A DNA stretch of 64,000 bases, from assembly GCA_036725605.1 (NCBI GenBank), contig DAIMDW010000016.1, positions 72,842 through 136,841 of the forward strand, in the 5' to 3' direction. The notes below the pieces were generated by a model. That model did not search any database. It was not told where the DNA came from and saw only the letters and a list, made by a program, of their open reading frames with translations. Positions within the stretch are counted from its first letter, which is position 1. Every line of letters begins with the position of its first letter. Positions 7,962 to 16,055 of this stretch are shown here, piece by piece. The position numbers were made by a program, and so were the translations under genes. The DNA is from CALBTQ01 sp036725605 (GTDB lineage: Bacteria; Lernaellota; Lernaellaia; Lernaellales; Lernaellaceae).

Positions 7962-9614
7962 ATGAACGCGAACGATCCCCTTGCTCCGAACATGCTCGAC
8001 TACGAAAGCGAATACCGCGACTTTTCCTGGCAGACGCCGCCTGACTTCAACTTCGGCCGCCACGTCCTGGACGCCCGCGCCGCCGACATGCCCGACCGTC
8101 CGGCGCTGGTGTGGGTCAACACCGACAACAGCGCGCACGAGGTCGTCACCTTCGCGCAGATGAAAGAGCGCACCGACCGCGCCGCGCAGGCGCTGCTGGC
8201 GCTGGGCCTGAAAAAGGGCGACCGCGTCTTCGTGCAGGTGCACCGCCTGCCGCTGTGGCATTACCTGATGGTCGGGATGTTCAAGTGCGGCATCATCCCG
8301 ATGCCGGGCACCAACCTGCTGACCGAGCACGACATCGAATACCGCCTGCAGCGCGCGGAGGCGTCCGGGGCGATCGTCGCGGCCGAGCACGCCGCGAAGG
8401 TCGAGGCCGTCGCCGCCAACTGCCCGACGCTCAAACACAAGATCGTCGTCGAGGGCGAGTTTGAAAACTGGTTGCGCTTCGCGGATCTGCCCGACGACGG
8501 CCAGGCCGAACTGCCCGCCACGCGCGCCGACGAACCGATGCTCATCTATTTCACCTCGGGCACGACGGCCTTCCCGAAGATGGTGCTGCACACGCACGCC
8601 AGCTACGGCCTGGGCCACTTCGTCACCGCCAAATACTGGCAGGACCAGAAACCGACCGATCGGCACTGGACGCTTTCGGATACCGGCTGGGCCAAGGCGG
8701 CCTGGGGCAAGCTGTTCGGCCAGTGGCACGTCGGCGCGGCGATTTTCATGCACGATGCGCGCGGCAAATTCGACAGCGACCTCACGCTGCGCCTGATCGA
8801 GCAGTACCAGGTGACGACCTTCTGCGCGCCGCCCACCGCCTACCGCATGCTCGTGTTGCAGGACCTGAGCAAATACAACCTGTGCTCCATCCGCCATTCG
8901 ATGTCCGCCGGCGAGCCGATCAACCCCGAGGTCATCGAGCAGTGGCGCAAGGCGACCGGCACGACGATCTACGACGGCTACGGCCAGACCGAGACGGTCA
9001 ACATCATCGCCAATTTCCGCTGCCTGCCGGTGCGCTACGGCTCGATGGGCAAGGCGGTGCCGGGCTTCGCCATCGAGATCGTCGACGACGAGGGCAACGT
9101 GCTGCCGGCCGACGAGGAAGGCCACATCGCGGTGAAAACCAAACCCGAACGCCCCGTCGGCCTGATGAAGGAATACTGGCTGGACGAGGACGCCAACCGC
9201 GGCGCGTTCGTCAACGGCTGGTACTTCACGGGCGACCGCGCCTACAAAGACGCCGACGGGTATTTTTGGTTCGTCGGTCGCGCCGACGACGTGATCAAAG
9301 CCTCCGGCTACCGCATCGGCCCCTTCGAAGTCGAAAGCGCGCTGCAGGCGCATCCGGCCGTTGCCGAAAGCGCGGTCGTGGGCAGCCCCGATCCGATTCG
9401 CGGCACGATCGTCAAGGCGTTCATCATCCTCGCGCCCGGCTTCGCGCCGTCGCCGGAGCTGGTCAAGGAAATCCAGAACTTCGTCAAGGAAACGACCGCA
9501 CCCTACAAATACCCGCGTGAGGTCGAGTTCGTCGAGGAACTGCCCAAGACCGTCTCGGGCAAGATCCGCCGCGTCGAACTGCGCCAGCGGGAGATCGAAC
9601 GCAAACAGGCGTAA
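7962..9614 (+). CDS. AMP-forming acyl-CoA synthetase
   Basis: The 550-residue protein of the ANL superfamily activates a carboxylic acid to the acyl-adenylate and then to acyl-CoA. The phosphate-binding motif YFTSGTTAFPK lies near residue 195, the adenine motif YDGYGQTE near 337, GWYFTGDRA near 420, and the catalytic Lys of TVSGKIRR at about 534. The overall pattern (DTGWAKAAWGKLFGQW, SMSAGEPINPE) resembles the medium-chain acyl-CoA synthetase (ACSM) branch. The start at 7962 follows GGAGGG. The gene stands alone, with a strong terminator behind it. It could feed the acyl-CoA dehydrogenase encoded at 16056. The exact acyl chain is not predictable. Confidence 0.9.
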   Translation: MNANDPLAPNMLDYESEYRDFSWQTPPDFNFGRHVLDARAADMPDRPALVWVNTDNSAHEVVTFAQMKERTDRAAQALLALGLKKGDRVFVQVHRLPLWHYLMVGMFKCGIIPMPGTNLLTEHDIEYRLQRAEASGAIVAAEHAAKVEAVAANCPTLKHKIVVEGEFENWLRFADLPDDGQAELPATRADEPMLIYFTSGTTAFPKMVLHTHASYGLGHFVTAKYWQDQKPTDRHWTLSDTGWAKAAWGKLFGQWHVGAAIFMHDARGKFDSDLTLRLIEQYQVTTFCAPPTAYRMLVLQDLSKYNLCSIRHSMSAGEPINPEVIEQWRKATGTTIYDGYGQTETVNIIANFRCLPVRYGSMGKAVPGFAIEIVDDEGNVLPADEEGHIAVKTKPERPVGLMKEYWLDEDANRGAFVNGWYFTGDRAYKDADGYFWFVGRADDVIKASGYRIGPFEVESALQAHPAVAESAVVGSPDPIRGTIVKAFIILAPGFAPSPELVKEIQNFVKETTAPYKYPREVEFVEELPKTVSGKIRRVELRQREIERKQA

Positions 9615-9629
9615 TTCGTGATCGGTGGC

Positions 9630-9672
9630 AAAAAAATGGGGACATGATTTCATCGTGTCCCCGTTTTTTGTT
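9630..9672 (+). terminator. Terminator hairpin after the acyl-CoA synthetase
   Basis: AAAAAAATGGGGACA and TGTCCCCGTTTTTT flank a short loop about 20-50 bp beyond the stop. The symmetric A and T runs suggest it can work in both directions. The GGGACA core is shared with the hairpins at 6782-6935. Confidence 0.8.
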
Positions 9673-9810
9673 CGACCGGCTTCCCGTTTTCCCCGACACA
9701 CTTTTCTCGGTTTCGGGCGGGTGCGAAATAAGTTAGGATGCGATTGACAGAATCATCGCCGGCTTGCTAGGAACATTCATTGAACAACCCTCCGGGGGAG
9801 GTGAATGCGT

Positions 9811-10482
9811 ATGCGTTGGTTTTCGAAGTTGATGCTTTTCGCCGCCTTGGTCGCGCTGATCGGCGGCGTCATGGTTAGCGCCTGCACCCAGGACGAGGAC
9901 GACGAGGAAGAGTCCAAGTACGAAACGGTGCCCATCGAGGTGACCGTCGACGAACTGTTCGACCTGTCGATCGGCGATCAGATCGGCGTGGCGCGCTTCC
10001 GCTCGAAAAAAGGCCCCACCGGCCTGCGTGTGCGCGCGGAGTGTTACCTGGAAACGCTCAGCCGCTTCCCCGACCAGAAGATCGACGTCAAGCTGGAGCT
10101 GCTCAACCAGGACGCCGCGCACGAGCCGATGGACCCCGTCGAGTGGGTGCAGGACAGCAACACCAAGTCGTTCTCGTTCATCATCCCGGTCGTCGAGACG
10201 ATCCCCTCGATTCTCAACTTCCGCGTGCTCGTCTATAGCTATATCTATTCCGATGAACTGGAGCAGACGCTCGATGACGACACGGCCGACGACGATACGG
10301 TCGACGACGACATCACCGACGACGATGCGACCGACGACGACACGGCCGACGACGATGCGACCGACGACGACACCTCCGACGATGATGATGACGACGACGA
10401 AGTCGAACCCGAGCATATCTTCGAAGCCGAAGGCATCTTCCTGTTCGTCGTCAACGAGGGCGCGCCCGGCACCGGCGACTGA
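9811..10482 (+). CDS. Lipoprotein with internal and C-terminal Asp repeats
   Basis: The protein has a signal peptide with lipobox VSAC, an acidic stretch, a compact domain of about 120 residues, then the 5-residue repeat DDDTA/DDDAT/DDDTV (about residues 150-195) and a short tail. Here the Asp repeat follows the globular domain rather than the lipid anchor, unlike its relatives in this window. Two in-frame ATGs exist (9805 and 9811). The GGGGGAGGTG at 9794-9803 is spaced properly only for 9811. The domain is not recognised. A hairpin terminator follows. Confidence 0.72.
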   Translation: MRWFSKLMLFAALVALIGGVMVSACTQDEDDEEESKYETVPIEVTVDELFDLSIGDQIGVARFRSKKGPTGLRVRAECYLETLSRFPDQKIDVKLELLNQDAAHEPMDPVEWVQDSNTKSFSFIIPVVETIPSILNFRVLVYSYIYSDELEQTLDDDTADDDTVDDDITDDDATDDDTADDDATDDDTSDDDDDDDEVEPEHIFEAEGIFLFVVNEGAPGTGD

Positions 10483-10502
10483 TCCCGCGTTTCATAGCGT
10501 TC

Positions 10503-10532
10503 CACGACAGGGGGCTTTGGCCCCCTGTTTTC
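10503..10532 (+). terminator. Terminator after lipoprotein 9811-10482
   Basis: CAGGGGGC pairs with GCCCCCTG around a short loop and is followed by TTTTCGTT. An almost identical sequence, including its flank GTTCCACGA, recurs at 10697-10730. Confidence 0.85.
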
Positions 10533-10534
10533 GT

Positions 10535-10860
10535 TAAGTCGTTCTGAGAAATGCCGCCGGCGCGACGAAGAATCTACGCTTGTGGCGTCGCCCTCACCCC
10601 GGGCTGCGCCCGACCCTCTCCCCCGGGAGAGGGTACAAGTCGGCAACGTGGACTCCCTTCTCCCCGTGGGAGAAGGGCCGGGGATGAGGGCTGTCGTTCC
10701 ACGACAGGGGGCTCCGGCCCCCTGGTTTCGTTTAAGTCATTTGACTAAAAGGTAGGCCTCGCTTCGCTCGGCGGTAATGGAATCCTGGATTCCCGGGCCA
10801 AGCCCGAGAATGACGGAAGGATTTGTCATGCCCGCGTTGGCGGGCATCCAAGACCAGCCG
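10535..10860. repeat. Cluster of REP/BIME-like intergenic repeats
   Basis: This gene-free stretch holds an inverted piece of repeat A (GCGCGACGAAGAATCTACG, about 10560) and two oppositely oriented units of the CCCTCACCCCGGGCTGCGCC / CCGGGGATGAGGG type (10590-10690). It also has a second copy of the preceding terminator (10692-10735), and a unit with AATGGAATCCTGGATTCCCG and TTGGCGGGCATCCAAGACC (10775-10858). Such repeats are widespread between genes. The stretch separates the lipoprotein from the next operon. Confidence 0.75.
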
Positions 10861-10941
10861 ATACCTTTCCCGACCATTTTTCTCCCCCGCAAAGTTTGAC
10901 CTTTTGCCTCGCCGGAGCCATAATTGTTCCTGGAGGTACGT

Positions 10942-11238
10942 GTGCGGCGAGAATTCATCTATCTGCTCGAACGTGGTTTGGGCGGCTATCATCTGTTGTT
11001 CGACGACGACCTGATCGCCGAGGCCCTCGCGGCCGACGAGACGGAAATTCTCATCGAAAGCGAGCGCTACGGTCAGCAACTCAACGACACTGTCCGCCGT
11101 CTGCTCGAAGCCAAATCGGTCAGCGAAGCGCGCCGCACCATCCGCGATTTGCCCCGCCCGGTGGCGCGGCTGTTCGCGTACATCTACTTCCAGGCGATCA
11201 GCAAAAGTCTCGATCGCCAGCACGCGACCATCCACTGA
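10942..11238 (+). CDS. Small hypothetical protein
   Basis: The 98-residue protein starts at GTG, chosen because GGAGGT lies just upstream. It is mainly helical with alternating charges (RREFIYLLERGLGGYHLLFD, DDLIAEALAADETEILIESE, TVRRLLEAKSVSEARRTIRD). There is no signal peptide, membrane segment or Cys. No family is recognised. The zinc-ribbon gene 18 bp downstream probably shares its transcript. Confidence 0.6.
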   Translation: MRREFIYLLERGLGGYHLLFDDDLIAEALAADETEILIESERYGQQLNDTVRRLLEAKSVSEARRTIRDLPRPVARLFAYIYFQAISKSLDRQHATIH

Positions 11239-11256
11239 AGCGAAAGGATCCGGCAA

Positions 11257-11481
11257 GTGAACGACGTGTTGTTTCTCCCGCGGGCGATCTGGATCGGCCT
11301 CATGGTCGTGCAGGTCGTCTTGATGATCGTTACCATTCTCAAATCACTTGGTGGAAAAAAGAAAACGCTCGACGACCTGGTCGATACGGTGCAGGTCGAA
11401 TGCGCCGACTGTCGCTGGAAAGGCGAAGTCATGCGCCTGCGTAAAAAATGCCCGATGTGCGGCAGCGACAACTTTCTGTAA
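11257..11481 (+). CDS. Small membrane-anchored zinc-ribbon protein
   Basis: The 74-residue protein starts at GTG. One N-terminal membrane segment (IWIGLMVVQVVLMIVTILKS, about residues 11-30) is followed by a Lys-rich turn and a C-terminal zinc ribbon with paired CADC and CPMC. Such small anchored ribbons usually bind protein partners or stabilise membrane complexes; the partner is unknown. It probably forms an operon with the preceding helical protein and lies 110 bp before the glycyl radical enzyme. Confidence 0.65.
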   Translation: MNDVLFLPRAIWIGLMVVQVVLMIVTILKSLGGKKKTLDDLVDTVQVECADCRWKGEVMRLRKKCPMCGSDNFL

Positions 11482-11590
11482 TCGCGGCTTTTTGGGCGCA
11501 GAAAAATATTTCAAAGATTGGATTGTTTTCCGCCGTCCCTTTGCCTAGCATAGTTTGGAAAGAGGATTTTCCCGACTGCCGAGGTGCAAC

Positions 11591-14092
11591 ATGGCCATTC
11601 ATCCGCGCAACGAACGATACAAGAAAAAGGTGCTTGCGGCGCCGTACGCGCTGTGCCTGGAGCGGGCGCGGTACTTCACCGAATCCTACCGCCGCACCGA
11701 AGGCGAGCACCCGGCGATGCGCATGGCCCGGGCCTTCGATCACACCATCCGTCACCTGACCGTGTACATCCTCGACGAGGAACAGATCATCGGCAACCGC
11801 TCGAGCAAGCTGGTCGCGACGGTTCTGCCGATCGAACGCGGCGACATCAACACGATCCTCGAGTACGAGCTGGATCTGCTCAGCTCGCGCAAGTCGCAGC
11901 CCTACAAAATCACGGCCGCCGAAAAACGTGAACTGCGCCGCGACATCCTGCCGTACTGGCGCGGCAAAACGATGCGCGACCGCAAAAAGGAACTGTGGGA
12001 CGCCAACGGCCTGGCCCATCACGCGGCGGTGCATTCGCCGCTGCTGCTCAAGCACCTGCGCCACCTCGACGTGGCCGCGCTGCGTCCGGAGGCCGACATT
12101 CCCTTGAGCTATCACCTGCGCCTGCCGCGCTTGCTGCGCGAACTGGATTACAACAATCCCTTCGCCGTCACCAATTGCTTCGACGTGCAGGGGCATTTGA
12201 TCGTCGGCCACAAGAACATCCTGCGTGAGGGATGGCTGGGCGTGCAGCGCCGGGCCGAGGCGAAGTTGGCCGCGTTGCCCGCCGACGACGTGGACGGACG
12301 CGCGTTCTTGCGGGCGGTGATCATCTGCGCCGAAGCGATCCGCGATCTGGCCTGGCGCTTCGCCGACAAGGCCGAGCGGGCCGCGCGCGAGACGAACGAT
12401 CCGGCGCGCCGCGACGAGTTGCTGGCCATCGCCGCGCGCTGCGCGCACGTGCCCTATCATCCGCCGCGCGATTTCCGCGAAGCGCTGCAGGCGCTGTGGC
12501 TCAATCAGGTCGGCGCGCTGATCGCCTACGGCATGGCCGGCATTTTCGCGGTGGGGCGCATCGACCAGTACCTCGCCCCGTATTTTCTCGCCGACAAACG
12601 GGCGGGGAAAATCACCGACGACGAAGCGGTCGAGCTGCTCGAAGAGTTGCTGATCAAATTCAGCTACAACCTGCTGACCATCCCGGCCTTCGGCAAGCAG
12701 ACCGGCAGCGAGCTGGGCAGCGATTCGAACGCCCTGACCGTGGGCGGCGTCGGCCCCGACGGCGAGGACGCGACCAACGAGCTGTCCTACCTGACGCTGG
12801 ACGCCTACGCCAACGTCAAGTCGCTGGGCAATTCCTTCTCCATTCGTTTGTCGACAAAATCGGCGACCCGGTGGTGGCGGCACGCGCTGGCGACCTACCG
12901 CCGGACCTCGGGCGCGGCGCTGCTCAACGACGAGGTGGTCGTGCCCGCGCTGACCGCCTGCGGCTATGGCGACGAGGCCGCGCGCGATTACGGCGTCGTC
13001 GGCTGCGTCGAACCGACCGGCGACGGCGACACCTTCGGCACGACCTCGGGCAACGACATCTCGCTGGTCGCGCCGCTGGAAATGACGCTGCTCAACGGCT
13101 CGTTGCGCATCATGGGCAAGCGCATCGGCCCGCAAACGGGCGATCCGCGCACGTTCCGGAACTTCGCGCAGTTCATGAACGCCTACAAAACGCAGGTACG
13201 TTTCCTGGTCGACACGTTGGCCAAGGCGGTGAATCTGAAAGACCTGGCTTACCGCGAGGGCTTCCCCAATCCCTACGTGTCGGCCACGCTGGCCGGCTGC
13301 GTCGAGCACGCGCGCGACATGACCGCCGGCGGCGCGGATTACAACTTCGCCTCGATCAGCGGGCGCGGCCTGGGCACGGCCGTCGATTCGCTGGCGGCGA
13401 TCGAGCATTTCATTTTCACCGAACATCTGCTGACGATGGACGAACTGCTCGCGCTGCTCGACGATAACTTCGCCGGTGACGAGGTCGCGCGGTTGCGCCT
13501 GGCCAACAAGGCGCCCCGATACGGTTCCGGCGACAAACGCGCCGACGCGCTGGCCGCCGAGATCGTCGCCTTCTTCTGCGGCGAGGTGCGCAAACACAAG
13601 ACGATCCGCGGCGGCGTGTTCCGCCCCGGTTTCTTCTCTTACGGCATGCATGTGCTCGACGGCCTGCTCTTGGGCGCGACGCCCAACGGCCGGCGCGTGG
13701 GTGAGCCGGTCAGCAACAGTTTTTCGCCGGCCAACGGTTCGGAGAAACACGGCCTGACCGCCTTGCTCAGTTCGGTCGCCGCCGTCGACCACACCGCCGT
13801 CGCCAACGGCCTGGCGCTGAACGTGAAGCTCTCGCCGGCGCTGTTCCGCGACGACGAACACCTCGACAAAATGACCGCGTTGATCAAAACCTATTTCGCG
13901 CAGGGCGGCATGGAGTTGTCGCCGAACGTGATCTCCTCGGCGACACTGCGCAAGGCGCAGACGCACCCCGACGAGTTCCGCGACCTGGTCATTCGCGTGT
14001 CGGGCTATTCGGCGTATTTCTGCGATCTGGGTAAAGCGCTGCAGGACGAAATCATCGCCCGAACGGAATTCGGCGGCCTCGAAGAGCATTAA
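11591..14092 (+). CDS. Glycyl radical enzyme (PFL2/GCVEP class, dehydratase- or lyase-like)
   Basis: The 833-residue protein carries the two radical motifs: the thiyl-radical Cys in VVGCVEPTG (Cys472, with the Glu474 base) and the glycyl-radical loop RVSGYSAYF (Gly805). The C-x-E-P signature is shared by glycerol and propanediol dehydratases, choline TMA-lyase and related eliminases, and differs from the Cys-Cys of pyruvate formate-lyase. So a radical elimination reaction under anoxic conditions is likely, but the substrate cannot be assigned. A radical-SAM activase normally sits next door; none is seen in this window. No microcompartment shell genes are present. The ATG at 11591 follows GAGGTG. 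Confidence 0.85.
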   Translation: MAIHPRNERYKKKVLAAPYALCLERARYFTESYRRTEGEHPAMRMARAFDHTIRHLTVYILDEEQIIGNRSSKLVATVLPIERGDINTILEYELDLLSSRKSQPYKITAAEKRELRRDILPYWRGKTMRDRKKELWDANGLAHHAAVHSPLLLKHLRHLDVAALRPEADIPLSYHLRLPRLLRELDYNNPFAVTNCFDVQGHLIVGHKNILREGWLGVQRRAEAKLAALPADDVDGRAFLRAVIICAEAIRDLAWRFADKAERAARETNDPARRDELLAIAARCAHVPYHPPRDFREALQALWLNQVGALIAYGMAGIFAVGRIDQYLAPYFLADKRAGKITDDEAVELLEELLIKFSYNLLTIPAFGKQTGSELGSDSNALTVGGVGPDGEDATNELSYLTLDAYANVKSLGNSFSIRLSTKSATRWWRHALATYRRTSGAALLNDEVVVPALTACGYGDEAARDYGVVGCVEPTGDGDTFGTTSGNDISLVAPLEMTLLNGSLRIMGKRIGPQTGDPRTFRNFAQFMNAYKTQVRFLVDTLAKAVNLKDLAYREGFPNPYVSATLAGCVEHARDMTAGGADYNFASISGRGLGTAVDSLAAIEHFIFTEHLLTMDELLALLDDNFAGDEVARLRLANKAPRYGSGDKRADALAAEIVAFFCGEVRKHKTIRGGVFRPGFFSYGMHVLDGLLLGATPNGRRVGEPVSNSFSPANGSEKHGLTALLSSVAAVDHTAVANGLALNVKLSPALFRDDEHLDKMTALIKTYFAQGGMELSPNVISSATLRKAQTHPDEFRDLVIRVSGYSAYFCDLGKALQDEIIARTEFGGLEEH

Positions 14093-14134
14093 GCGCCCCG
14101 GGCCGCCGAACGATGGTTCGCGGTAAATTTTTGC

Positions 14135-14938
14135 TTACTGGTTTTTCTTGCCCTTTTTCTTCAGCTTTTTGGGCGCCTTCGAACTCTTCATCTTCAGCGG
14201 CTTCATCGTTTTGATCGTGCCTTCCAGCCGGGCGGAAATAGGCAGTTGCGGGGTCATCTCCGGCCTCTCTTTGATCAGCAGTTCGGCCTTGGCGATGTAC
14301 ATCGGCTGTTCTTTGGCCAGCGTCACCGTCACGGTGATGTCCATCGCTTCGCCGGGCTGCAAGGCGATGGGCAGTTCGGTCTGCTCGCCCTTCTGGAAGG
14401 CCAACGCCACCGCCTGCGCCTTTTTCAAGTTGAGCTTGTATTCGGTGATCGTGATCGCCTCCTGGCCCATGTTGGTGAACTTCACCACGGTGCTGCCGGG
14501 CTCACCGGGCTTGAGGTCGCTCAGGCGCGCCCGCGCCGGATCGAAGGCCATCGTCACGGCCACTTCGCCCGTCAGCGTCAGCGTCGTTTTGGGATTGGCC
14601 GGATCGTTGGTGACCACGGTCACCTTTTTGATCTGCTTGCCTTTACGCATCCCGGCGTTGAAGGTCACCTTCACCTCGGAGAAGTCGCCGGGTTTGATCG
14701 TCTTCTTCGACGGTGTGGCGATCGTGCAGCCGCAGGTGCTCTTGGTGTGCGTGATTTCCAGCTCCTCGCTGCCGTCGTTGAAAATCTTGAAGATATGCTC
14801 GGCCGCCGTGTTCTGCTCGATCGAACCGAAGTCGAAGGTATCCTGGTCGACGCGGACGGTCGGCGGCGAGCAACCGGCCATCGCCGCGAAGGAAGCAATC
14901 AGCAAAGCGAACACCAGACCCAAAACAGCGCGTTTCAT
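14135..14938 (-). CDS. DUF1573 lipoprotein with Ig-like (ASH/MSP-type) domains
   Basis: The 267-residue protein has a signal peptide with lipobox AMAGC. A DUF1573-type beta-sandwich follows (DFGSIEQNTAAEHIFKIFND, then STCGCTIATPSK, a hallmark CGC), then a second related sandwich (AFDPARARLSDLKPGE). The C-terminal 25 residues are extremely basic (KAPKKLKKKGKKNQ). DUF1573 proteins are envelope proteins of unknown function, common in Bacteroidota, Planctomycetota and Myxococcota. The gene converges on the glycyl radical enzyme. The basic tail could bind an anionic partner such as the Asp-rich linkers; that is speculation. Confidence 0.8.
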   Translation of the reverse strand: MKRAVLGLVFALLIASFAAMAGCSPPTVRVDQDTFDFGSIEQNTAAEHIFKIFNDGSEELEITHTKSTCGCTIATPSKKTIKPGDFSEVKVTFNAGMRKGKQIKKVTVVTNDPANPKTTLTLTGEVAVTMAFDPARARLSDLKPGEPGSTVVKFTNMGQEAITITEYKLNLKKAQAVALAFQKGEQTELPIALQPGEAMDITVTVTLAKEQPMYIAKAELLIKERPEMTPQLPISARLEGTIKTMKPLKMKSSKAPKKLKKKGKKNQ

Positions 14939-15085
14939 CGGTACACTCCATCGTGCGTTTTTACTGGGGCGTAAGCTACCGCCGCTCTCCCGGCATTGTC
15001 AATAAGCTCCATGCCGTCTGGTCCCAAAGCGTCGCCTGTGGTATTTTCCTCTATACCTCAAACGCACGATCATCCGGGAGTTTCC

Positions 15086-15613
15086 ATGACCGACAAGTTC
15101 GCGCACCTCGATCGCGCCGACCTGCTCAAGCTGCTGTCGGTGTACGCGCACAACTGGCTGGCCCACGACGGCTGCTGGTTTCTGGCCTGCGAGGAAAAAT
15201 ACGATCTGGCCACGGCCATCGAACTGGACACCGCCTCGTGGCGGCGCTTCACCGTCGCCGAGGCCAAACGCATCATGAAGGCCTTCGGCATCGCCCCCGG
15301 CGGCGGGCTGGACGCGCTGGAGCAAGCCGTCGGCTACCGCCTCTACGCCTGCGTCAACGAGCAGGAAATCGTCCGCGACGGCGACGCGCTGCTCTACAAA
15401 ATGAACGCCTGCCGCGTGCAGGACGCGCGCCGGCGCAAGGGCCTGCCCGACTTCCCCTGCAAGCCGGTGGGGCTGGTCGAATATAGCGGCTTCGCGCGGA
15501 CGATCGACCCGCGCATTGAAACCGAATGCATCCAATGTCCGCCCGACGATTGTGGCGACAAAGCGTGCATCTGGCGCTTCACCCTGCGCGAGGAGGACGG
15601 CGATGAGAGCTGA
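15086..15613 (+). CDS. DUF6125-like protein
   Basis: The 175-residue protein has an N-terminal all-helical part with the signature AHNWLAHDGCWFLACEEKYD and a C-terminal part with ordered Cys (NACRVQDARRRKGLPDFPCK, TECIQCPPDDC). This combination matches my memory of DUF6125, a family of unknown function found mainly in anaerobes, where the Cys may bind metal. The ATG at 15086 follows GGGAG. Its stop overlaps the next gene by 11 bp, and an acyl-CoA dehydrogenase follows, so a redox or acyl-CoA-linked role is plausible but unproven. Confidence 0.7.
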   Translation: MTDKFAHLDRADLLKLLSVYAHNWLAHDGCWFLACEEKYDLATAIELDTASWRRFTVAEAKRIMKAFGIAPGGGLDALEQAVGYRLYACVNEQEIVRDGDALLYKMNACRVQDARRRKGLPDFPCKPVGLVEYSGFARTIDPRIETECIQCPPDDCGDKACIWRFTLREEDGDES

Positions 15614-16052
15614 AATCAGCCGCAACGGGCGCACGATCGTCGGCCGGCTCGAACGCGGCGACAAACTGCCCGACGCCCTGCTGGCCGTGGCGGAAAAACA
15701 CGGCGTGCGCGCCGCGCGCGTCGAGGCCATCGGCGGCGTGACCGACCTGCGCGTCACCGAATTCGATCTGGACAAAGGCGCGTACAAACCGTCGCTGCAC
15801 CGCGCGGGTATGACCGAGGTGCTGCACCTGGCCGGCAACCTCAGCCTGCGCGACGGCGAATTGTTCGGCCATCTGCACATCAGCGCCTGCTGGCACGAAA
15901 ACGGCGCGACGCAGATGATCGCCGGGCACCTCGTGTCCGCCGACGTGTTCGTCTGCGAGTTTCATCTGACCGTCTACGACGATCTCAACCTCGTTCGCGA
16001 GGTCGAGCCGAAAACCGGCCTGGCCCTGTGGAACATTCCCGATAAGGAGTAA
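15603..16052 (+). CDS. PPC/DUF296-domain protein
   Basis: The 149-residue protein fills one PPC (PCC, DUF296) domain. RLERGDKLPDALLAVAEKHG opens it, EAIGGVTDLRVTEFD forms the central strand, and HLAGNLSLRDGELFGHLHI contains the conserved GxxHxH-type metal site. In plants this fold binds DNA via an AT-hook; stand-alone bacterial versions are trimeric and their role is not established. The start overlaps the upstream DUF6125 stop by 11 bp, and the stop is three bases from the acyl-CoA dehydrogenase, so the three are translationally linked. Confidence 0.83.
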   Translation: MRAEISRNGRTIVGRLERGDKLPDALLAVAEKHGVRAARVEAIGGVTDLRVTEFDLDKGAYKPSLHRAGMTEVLHLAGNLSLRDGELFGHLHISACWHENGATQMIAGHLVSADVFVCEFHLTVYDDLNLVREVEPKTGLALWNIPDKE

Positions 16053-16055
16053 ACG

